A stretch of DNA of 6,503 nucleotides, taken from NCBI GenBank assembly GCA_043802925.1, contig JAZDKP010000070.1:1-6503 (forward strand), read 5' to 3'. Positions within the stretch are counted from its first letter, which is position 1; the number at the start of each line of letters is the position of its first letter. Of the stretch, positions 1-5,014 are shown in pieces. The DNA is from JAZDKP01 sp043802925 (GTDB taxonomy: Bacteria; Fibrobacterota; OXYB2-FULL-49-7; JAEUSG01). The notes under the pieces are model-generated. The model saw nothing but the letters and a program-made list of their open reading frames with translations. It ran no database searches and was not told the origin of the DNA. A program made the position numbers and the translations under genes.

Positions 1-975
1 GACACCAGTCTCGCCAGCTACGCCTACAGGGTTGACTCCGCATCCGTCCGGTTCAGCGTGCGGCAACAATCGGAAAGTGCGTTCTGGTTCCTGCGCCAAA
101 ACGAAGTTGAGTTTTCCTTCCTGTCACCCGATACGCTGCGGACGCAGAACACGCCGGCTTTTTATTCCGGATATTTGGTTGACGGACGCGACTCATCCTA
201 TTACCGCCGTTCCAGTGACTGGAAATACACCTATTCCATCCTTAAAAAAATCGACGTTTCGGTGACGCTGGACACCTTCAATATTGTGATGCGCGACACC
301 CTCAACCTCGACACAATCGTGGAGGTGGCCAACTGCGACACCGTGAGCCGTGTCCCGCTCGTTCTTGATATGTGTGACACGCTGTATCCAATTGTCAAAC
401 GCGATTTTGTGGTCTATTACAACCGCGATTCTGTGAACGGGGCGGACACCACCTTCGATACGCTGTACAACGAATGGTTGGAAGGTTCCTTTTCCGGGAC
501 CGTCTGGCGGGCACGTAAAATAGACAGCCTAAACAACACGGTTTTCCGCGACACGATTCCAAGCGCGGACGCCAACCACTACTACGCCACGGCCACCATC
601 AACAAACTCGACAAAACCGACAACATTTTTGTTGCCGCGGACACGCTGACCACGCTCCGCCGTTTCCTCGGTACCTATCAGTACTATGCCTTCAAGACAC
701 CGGGTTCCTTCCCGTCCAATCCCTACCGGCTTCGCGACATGACCGGTAACGCCTCGGAATGGTGCTGGGATGGCTATGTCGAGGCGGACCGTAGGTATCG
801 CGTCAATGATCGCGTAAACACCGGCATCACCCGGGTTCGCAAGGGCGGTGACTGCACATCGGGTAGCTTGGGTGACGCACCGCTCGGCCATCTTGAAAAC
901 GGGAACCGCACCTCCCTCAATCCCTCGGTCAGCGACCCCGGCACGGGTTTCCGCGTTGTCCGCCGGGCGCCCTGA
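1..975 (+). CDS. SUMF1/formylglycine-generating-enzyme-fold protein, C-terminal part (5' end outside window)
   Basis: The frame is open from base 1, so the true start lies upstream; a GTG at 58 is only an internal codon. Numbered from base 1, codons 235-324 carry the C-terminal signature of the FGE-sulfatase (SUMF1/PvdO/EgtB-like) fold: a PGSFPSNPYRLRDM segment, then GNASEWCWDGY (codons 249-259), RVRKGGD (278-284) and a closing GFRVVR (316-321). Family members include true formylglycine-generating enzymes and many non-catalytic structural proteins, such as gliding-type lipoproteins. The cysteine pair needed for copper binding in classical FGE is not seen; one Cys (codon 285) follows the GG motif. 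Codons 91-215 lie before the recognisable motif and are rich in Asp-Thr dipeptides (nine), predicted beta-rich, and unlike a normal FGE core. A structural envelope role is more likely than sulfatase maturation, but this is inference. It ends 69 bp before miaB and may belong to a different transcript. Confidence 0.8.
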   Translation, partial: DTSLASYAYRVDSASVRFSVRQQSESAFWFLRQNEVEFSFLSPDTLRTQNTPAFYSGYLVDGRDSSYYRRSSDWKYTYSILKKIDVSVTLDTFNIVMRDTLNLDTIVEVANCDTVSRVPLVLDMCDTLYPIVKRDFVVYYNRDSVNGADTTFDTLYNEWLEGSFSGTVWRARKIDSLNNTVFRDTIPSADANHYYATATINKLDKTDNIFVAADTLTTLRRFLGTYQYYAFKTPGSFPSNPYRLRDMTGNASEWCWDGYVEADRRYRVNDRVNTGITRVRKGGDCTSGSLGDAPLGHLENGNRTSLNPSVSDPGTGFRVVRRAP

Positions 976-1044
976 CGCGTTGTTGGCCCTGACAAGCCGT
1001 CCGCGTTCCGTTCTCCGTTTCCCCGTCGTTTTACTCATGTTGCC

Positions 1045-2331
1045 ATGAAGTCCTTCTATATCGAAACCTACGGCTGTCAGATGAACCTGTCCGACAGCGA
1101 GACCATGGCCGGCATCCTTATATCCGCGGGCCTCGAACCTGCTGACATGCCCGAATCCGCGGACCTCATTGTTGTCAACACCTGCGCGGTGCGCGAGAGC
1201 GCGGTCACCCGCGTCAAGGCGCAAATCAGCCGCTTCAAGTCCCTGCGAAAAGAAAAGGGCGTCAAAATCGCAATCGCGGGCTGCCTGGCTGAGCATGAAC
1301 GGGAAGGACTCCTCAAAAAGCTACCCGTGGATTACGTGGTGGGGCCCGACCATTACCGTTTTCTCGCGGAAATCATTGAAATGAAAAGCGGCACCATCGC
1401 GGCCGGCGGGGAGGAGCGCGACTTTTACGACGGCTTCCCCCCGGTACGGAAAAAGGGGGGCAATGCCTGGGTCCCGGTCATGCGCGGGTGCGACAACTAC
1501 TGCGCCTATTGCGTCGTACCCTACGTGCGCGGGCGTGAAAAGAGCCGGCCTGCGGAAGCGGTCATGCGCGCGGTCGAATCCGCGGTTGCCGAAGGTTTTC
1601 CGGAGATGACCCTCCTGGGTCAAAACGTCAATTCCTACCGGGACAAGGACCTTGACTTTGCCGGGCTGCTCCGCCGCGTGGACGCGGTCCCGGGCCTCGC
1701 GCGGCTGCGGTTCATGACCTCGCATCCCAAGGACCTTTCGGAGGAGCTCCTCCGCTGTTTCGGAACGCTTCCCTCCCTCTGCGAGTCCCTCCATCTTCCC
1801 GTGCAGTCCGGCTCGGACAGGGTCCTCGCGGCCATGAACCGGGGCTATACGCGGGAACGTTATCTCGGTCTCGTGGAACGGCTGCGCGAACGGGTGCCGG
1901 ACATCGCGCTCTCCACGGACGTGCTCTGCGGCTTTCCGGGCGAAACGGAGGAGGACCACGCGCGGACCCTGTCGCTCCTGCAAGAGGTCCGCTTTGACGC
2001 GGCCTTTATGTTCCTCTATTCCCCGCGGAAAGGGACCGCGGCCGCCGCGTTCGCGGAGACGCTGACGCGCGGGGAAAAGGTGCGTCGTGTCAATGAGGTC
2101 ATCGCGCTCCAGATGGGCATCACGAAAGAAAAAAACAGGGCGTGCATCGGACGGACTCTGGAGGTGCGGGTGGAGGGAATAAGCCCACGGGACGCGGCCG
2201 CGCTCACCGCTCGTACACGGACGCATAAAAATGTTATATTACGGGGAGGCCCGTCCCTCATCGGGAAAACGCTGACCGTGAAAATCACCGGGTCATCGGG
2301 ATGGGCGCTCTTAGGCGAGACCCTGAAATAG
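1045..2331 (+). CDS. miaB: tRNA-2-methylthio-N6-dimethylallyladenosine synthase (MiaB)
   Basis: This is a radical-SAM methylthiotransferase that adds the 2-methylthio group to N6-isopentenyladenosine at position 37 of tRNAs reading UNN codons; it acts in the cytosol. The 428 residues show all three domains. The N-terminal UPF0004 domain has the auxiliary 4Fe-4S cysteines C11 (YGCQMN), C47 (NTCAV) and C80 (AGC). The radical-SAM domain has C149-x3-C153-x2-C156 in RGCDNYCAYCVVPYVRGRE, followed by LGQNVNSY (191-198) and a TSHP motif. The TRAM RNA-binding domain spans about residues 366-428. YGCQMN, LGQNVNSY and VVPYVRGRE point to MiaB rather than RimO or MtaB. The length is slightly short for the family, which is usually about 440-475. 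The ATG at 1045 fits the conserved N-terminus, but no Shine-Dalgarno sequence precedes it; the leader is pyrimidine-rich instead. The stop codon overlaps the lapA ribosome binding site, so it heads or sits within the operon. Confidence 0.96.
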   Translation: MKSFYIETYGCQMNLSDSETMAGILISAGLEPADMPESADLIVVNTCAVRESAVTRVKAQISRFKSLRKEKGVKIAIAGCLAEHEREGLLKKLPVDYVVGPDHYRFLAEIIEMKSGTIAAGGEERDFYDGFPPVRKKGGNAWVPVMRGCDNYCAYCVVPYVRGREKSRPAEAVMRAVESAVAEGFPEMTLLGQNVNSYRDKDLDFAGLLRRVDAVPGLARLRFMTSHPKDLSEELLRCFGTLPSLCESLHLPVQSGSDRVLAAMNRGYTRERYLGLVERLRERVPDIALSTDVLCGFPGETEEDHARTLSLLQEVRFDAAFMFLYSPRKGTAAAAFAETLTRGEKVRRVNEVIALQMGITKEKNRACIGRTLEVRVEGISPRDAAALTARTRTHKNVILRGGPSLIGKTLTVKITGSSGWALLGETLK

Positions 2332-2335
2332 GAGG
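2330..2335 (+). promoter_or_regulatory. Shine-Dalgarno of lapA-like gene, overlapping the miaB stop codon
   Basis: AGGAGG, a full match to the 16S anti-SD core, lies 6 nt before the ATG at 2342. Its first two bases are the last two bases of the miaB TAG stop (2329-2331). A ribosome terminating on miaB would sit on this site, which suggests translational coupling. It supports 2342 over the in-frame ATG at 2348. Confidence 0.85.
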
Positions 2336-2341
2336 CAACCC

Positions 2342-2710
2342 ATGTGGATGGTGCGCTGGTTTTTTATCGTTGTGATTATCATTTTCATCAGTGTGTTCAT
2401 CAGCAAGAACATGGGGCTCACGCCCGTCAACATTGATTTCATCTTCGCCGAAACCGGCGAAATTTCGCCCCTCATGGCCATGTTCTTCGCCTTTGTTTCG
2501 GGTTTCCTCACCTGGTTTGTCATCTCCATCTTCAATTTCTTTAAAATGCGTTCCGAACTGTCGGCCAAAGACAAGGTCATCAAAAACCTCAAGGAGGAGC
2601 TGAACGACTACCGCAACGAGTCGCTCTCCATGGAGGACGCCGACAAGACCGTCCTTATGAAAAAGGAGAGCGCGTCCGCGTCTGTCCAACCGCCCTTTAC
2701 CGGAGCCTGA
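2342..2710 (+). CDS. lapA: LapA-domain (DUF1049, YciS-like) two-helix membrane protein
   Basis: This small 122-residue protein is predicted to sit in the inner membrane. A first hydrophobic helix spans about residues 3-20 (WFFIVVIIIFISVFI). A short loop with the LapA-type pattern NxGLTPVNIDFIFAETGEIS follows, then a second helix at about residues 43-66. A charged helix that looks like a coiled coil (about 69-95, SELSAKDKVIKNLKEEL) and a polar tail end the protein. This matches the architecture of E. coli LapA/YciS, which is encoded next to LapB and works with it in lipopolysaccharide assembly. Here too the next gene, 4 bp downstream, is LapB-like, which greatly strengthens the call. The second helix ends in a basic/aromatic segment (FNFFKMR), consistent with a hairpin that leaves the coiled coil in the cytoplasm. 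Compared with E. coli LapA (about 100 residues) the tail is longer. The biochemical role in this organism is inferred, not shown. Confidence 0.88.
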   Translation: MWMVRWFFIVVIIIFISVFISKNMGLTPVNIDFIFAETGEISPLMAMFFAFVSGFLTWFVISIFNFFKMRSELSAKDKVIKNLKEELNDYRNESLSMEDADKTVLMKKESASASVQPPFTGA

Positions 2711-2714
2711 CCCC

Positions 2715-3779
2715 ATGCCGTTGTTCAAAAAGGACCCCACCGCCACCGACCTCTACATCAAGGGCCTCAACCTGCTCCTCGAGGGGAGCCGCGAAGAAGC
2801 CTTCGCCTGTCTCGCCCAGTCCGCGCGCACCGATTCCGAAATCGTCGAGGCCTTCTTCCATGCGGGCAACATCCTGCGCGATGCGGGCAAGGTCGAGCGC
2901 GCGGAGCGCGTCCACCAGGAGCTGCTCATCCGGCCCACCCTCCCGGTTGAATTCAAGAACAAAGTCAAGCAGGCGCTCATTCGCGACTACCTGCTCATGA
3001 AAAAATACCAGAAGGCCGAGGCGCTCTGCCTCGAAGTCATGAAGAGCGTGAAAAGCGTCCGGCTCCGGGAGGAGTTGCTCAAAATCTACGAGGCCACCGA
3101 AGCGTGGGAAAAAGCCATTGACCTCAAGCTCGACGTTGACCGTGAAAAAGGGGCGGACGACACGCGCATGCAGTCGCTGTACTATCTCGAGTTCGGGAAA
3201 ACGCTCATGGCGGCCGACGGCCATGCCGCGCGCCTCCGCTTCAAGGAGGCGCTGAAAAAGGACTCCCGCCAGCCCTGGGCCTACATCCTCATCGCCGATA
3301 CTTACTTCGCTGAAAACCGCGTGGAAGACGCGCTCGAGTTCTGGTCCAAGCTTTTTGACGCCCTGCCCTCCAAGGCCTACCTTATCTTTGAAAAAATCGA
3401 ACGCTATTATTACGAAACCGGCGATTACGGCGAGGTGGGCCGCATCTATCGCGAGCTGGTCGAACGCGAGCCGGAAAACCTCGATGCCCTGCTGGCGCTG
3501 TCGAGTTACCTTTTCCGGCGCGGCGATCGGCACGAAGCCATGGAGGTCTGCAAAAAGACCCTCGAAATAAATCCCGGCTCCCGCGAGGCCTATTCCGAAC
3601 TGCTCCGCCAGCTGCTCGAAAACGAACAGGGTTCCTGGGAACTGAAAGACGCGGTCCGGGGCATGCTGAAAATGTATCCGGCCAAAAAGCGCTTTCACTG
3701 CCGGTTCTGCCGGACGCGCACCGAGACGGCCCACTGGCGTTGTCTCTCGTGCGGCGCCTGGAACCCCTACGACATCTGA
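2715..3779 (+). CDS. lapB: LapB/YciM-like TPR protein with C-terminal rubredoxin-type metal knuckles
   Basis: A 354-residue protein made of tandem tetratricopeptide repeats from about residue 10 to 320, followed by a zinc-ribbon/rubredoxin-like tail. The tail has C329-x2-C332, a 10-residue gap, then C343-x2-C346, followed by GAWNPYDI; this spacing equals that of E. coli LapB. The N-terminal start of the repeats (Y-x2-GLNLLLEG, HAGNILRDAGKVERAERVHQ) also aligns with E. coli LapB by eye. In E. coli, LapB binds FtsH and LpxC and promotes LpxC breakdown, limiting LPS synthesis. The striking difference is the missing N-terminal transmembrane helix: the protein starts MPLFKKDPTATD and goes straight into TPRs. 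The start is supported by GGAG at 2702-2705, 9 nt before the ATG, inside the end of lapA. Position right after the membrane protein LapA suggests that LapA anchors it. LPS control here is inference. Confidence 0.9.
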   Translation: MPLFKKDPTATDLYIKGLNLLLEGSREEAFACLAQSARTDSEIVEAFFHAGNILRDAGKVERAERVHQELLIRPTLPVEFKNKVKQALIRDYLLMKKYQKAEALCLEVMKSVKSVRLREELLKIYEATEAWEKAIDLKLDVDREKGADDTRMQSLYYLEFGKTLMAADGHAARLRFKEALKKDSRQPWAYILIADTYFAENRVEDALEFWSKLFDALPSKAYLIFEKIERYYYETGDYGEVGRIYRELVEREPENLDALLALSSYLFRRGDRHEAMEVCKKTLEINPGSREAYSELLRQLLENEQGSWELKDAVRGMLKMYPAKKRFHCRFCRTRTETAHWRCLSCGAWNPYDI

Positions 3780-3788
3780 CATTCCTTT

Positions 3789-4871
3789 ATGGCACGCGCA
3801 TCCGCCCTCGTCCTTTTGCTGGCCATGCTTCCCGTGCTGGCTGCGCCTTCCGTGTCCGACGGGGTGCGGCTCTTCCGGGAGGGGCAACTCGACAGTGCCC
3901 GGCTGTTCTTCGAAAAGAAGCTCATAAAAAACAAACGCGACCGCGAGGCTCTCTTTTACCAGGCGCGGTTGGAAAAGGACGGGGCGCGTTCCTTCCAGAA
4001 ACTCTCCGCTTTCGTTTCGGACAGTGCGCTGCGCGACGTTTTTGCCGAAGAGGCCCTGCTCCGTCTCGGGCAATACCATTATTCCCGGGGCCGGTACGAC
4101 AACGCGGCCGTCATGTTCAACCAGCTCCTCAACGACTATCCCTCCTCCCGCGGCAAAAGCGAGGCGCGGGTCTGGCTGGGGCAGAGCTATCTGTCGCTCA
4201 ACCGGGCCGGAAGCGCGGAAAAGGCCTTTCTTGAAACCGGGGAGGAGCTTCCCGCTGCCTTTATCCGTTCCCGTGCCGGGCTGGCGGTACTCTTCGCCCG
4301 CCGCGGAGAGTACGACAAGTCCAACCAGTATCTTGCTGCTGCGCTTGCAGTCAAAGACCCCGCGCTCCGGAGCACGCTGTATTACCTCCAATACCAGAAC
4401 GCCCGCGCCCTGTCCGATGTCCGGGTCGCGGGTGAGACCGCCCAGAAGCTGCTTTCTGAATTCCCTTTGTCTCTCGAAGCGCTTGAGCTTAAGAACGAAG
4501 GCCCGGCCCCGCTTCCCGTGCTTCCCGAGCCCCCGGCCCGGTTCGAACCGCAGCATCCGGCCCCAGTTACTCAGGCTGCGCCTCCGGCGGCCAAAGTTGT
4601 TGAATCCGCCTCCGGCGGAGAGGAGCGGGAGACGTTCACTCTGCAGATGGGCGCGTTCAAGGACCGGAGTAATGCTGAAAAGCTTTTGGAACGTCTTAAG
4701 GTTCGTTGGTCCGAGGTCGAAATTGTGGAGCTCAAACGTCCGGCGGGCACGCTCTATGCGGTCTGGCTTGGCCGGTTCGACGGCCTGAAAAAGGCGGAAA
4801 GTTTCGCGCTTGCGGAAAGTAAGTCCTTCACCATGAATTTTCGAATCCGGAAACGCGAAAAGAACCCGTAA
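3789..4871 (+). CDS. Secreted TPR protein with C-terminal SPOR (peptidoglycan-binding) domain
   Basis: This 360-residue protein is predicted to be periplasmic. Residues 1-18 form a Sec signal peptide (hydrophobic LVLLLAMLPVLA, cleavage likely after Ala18; no lipobox Cys). Residues 22-235 hold TPR-like helical repeats; the segment near 86-131 (ALLRLGQYHYSRGRYDNAAV, then a YPSS turn, then RVWLGQSYL) resembles CpoB/YbgF and BamD-type TPRs. A Pro/Ala-rich linker spans about 238-280. A SPOR domain follows (about 281-352: FTLQMGAFKDRSNAEKLLERL, ending in YAVWLGRF and FRIRK), a fold that binds peptidoglycan strands stripped of stem peptides at division sites. The gene starts 9 bp after lapB and no Shine-Dalgarno is visible, so coupled translation is likely. 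It probably links envelope assembly to septal wall. Its exact partner is unknown; a CpoB-like or FtsN/DamX-like accessory role are the alternatives. Confidence 0.88.
   Translation: MARASALVLLLAMLPVLAAPSVSDGVRLFREGQLDSARLFFEKKLIKNKRDREALFYQARLEKDGARSFQKLSAFVSDSALRDVFAEEALLRLGQYHYSRGRYDNAAVMFNQLLNDYPSSRGKSEARVWLGQSYLSLNRAGSAEKAFLETGEELPAAFIRSRAGLAVLFARRGEYDKSNQYLAAALAVKDPALRSTLYYLQYQNARALSDVRVAGETAQKLLSEFPLSLEALELKNEGPAPLPVLPEPPARFEPQHPAPVTQAAPPAAKVVESASGGEERETFTLQMGAFKDRSNAEKLLERLKVRWSEVEIVELKRPAGTLYAVWLGRFDGLKKAESFALAESKSFTMNFRIRKREKNP
4579..4618. repeat. Two copies of a 12-bp palindromic GC-rich motif in the SPOR gene linker
   Basis: CGCCTCCGGCGG occurs at 4579-4590 and again at 4607-4618, 28 bp apart. 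Each copy has internal dyad symmetry; the second extends to TCCGCC-TCC-GGCGGA (4605-4619), a 6-bp stem with a 3-nt loop. Because 28 is not a multiple of 3, the copies are read in different frames (Pro-Pro-Ala versus Ala-Ser-Gly-Gly), so the repetition is at DNA level, not protein level. It lies in the tolerant Pro/Ala linker. Whether it is a dispersed genomic repeat cannot be told from one window. Confidence 0.6.
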
Positions 4872-4890
4872 CGCCTGTTTCTATTTATTA

Positions 4891-4920
4891 TTGACTCAGG
4901 CTTTTCTGTTAACTTATCTT
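4891..4920 (+). promoter_or_regulatory. Candidate sigma70-type promoter for the downstream exported protein
   Basis: TTGACT (4891-4896, 5 of 6 to TTGACA) and TATCTT (4915-4920, 4 of 6 to TATAAT) are separated by 18 bp. They lie in an AT-richer spacer, the only non-coding gap over 100 bp in the window. Transcription would begin near 4927, leaving a leader of about 88 nt before the ATG at 5015. The location at the end of the envelope operon suggests that the last gene has its own transcript. Consensus match by eye only. Confidence 0.5.
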
Positions 4921-5005
4921 AAAAAATTCCAAGTGTCATAAATCGAGTCAAATTAATCGCTAAACGGGGATTATCAATAAAGAATTCATGATATCCGCAA
5001 GCTTC

Positions 5006-5010
5006 GGAGG
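5006..5010 (+). promoter_or_regulatory. Shine-Dalgarno that fixes the start of the right-end gene
   Basis: GGAGG lies 4 nt before the ATG at 5015, with a second weak purine stretch (TAGG) directly before the codon. An in-frame ATG at 4988 would add nine residues (MISASFGGR), but it has no comparable site upstream and would displace the signal peptide N-region. The start at 5015 is therefore preferred. Confidence 0.75.
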
Positions 5011-5014
5011 TAGG

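Noticed and set aside
853..855. Cys in the GGDC motif as an FGE active-site cysteine
   Set aside because: True FGE uses two cysteines a few residues apart in the segment after the GG motif; here there is only one, and the following residues do not fit.
529..1296. 255-codon open frame on the - strand spanning the FGE-like gene end and miaB start
   Set aside because: It overlaps both the conserved FGE C-terminus and the miaB cluster-binding N-terminus on the other strand and has no family signature.
1321..2226. 301-codon open frame on the - strand within miaB
   Set aside because: It is fully contained antisense to the radical-SAM and TRAM regions of miaB, and its sequence is low-information Arg/Glu/His-rich.
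3740..4234. 164-codon + strand frame overlapping the lapB end and SPOR gene start
   Set aside because: It conflicts with the conserved rubredoxin tail of LapB and the signal peptide of the SPOR protein, both clear in other frames.
2697..4556. 619-codon open frame on the - strand opposite lapB and the SPOR gene
   Set aside because: It is antisense to two well-supported genes; its composition (runs of Glu, Gly, Val, Phe without motif) is the usual mirror of GC-rich codon use. No domain or RBS supports it.
4873..4911. Possible rho-independent terminator after the SPOR gene (GCCTG, 19-nt loop, CAGGC, then a broken T run)
   Set aside because: The stem is only 5 bp with a long loop, and the T run is interrupted (CTTTTCTGTT). 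It also overlaps the candidate -35 element. Too weak to call.
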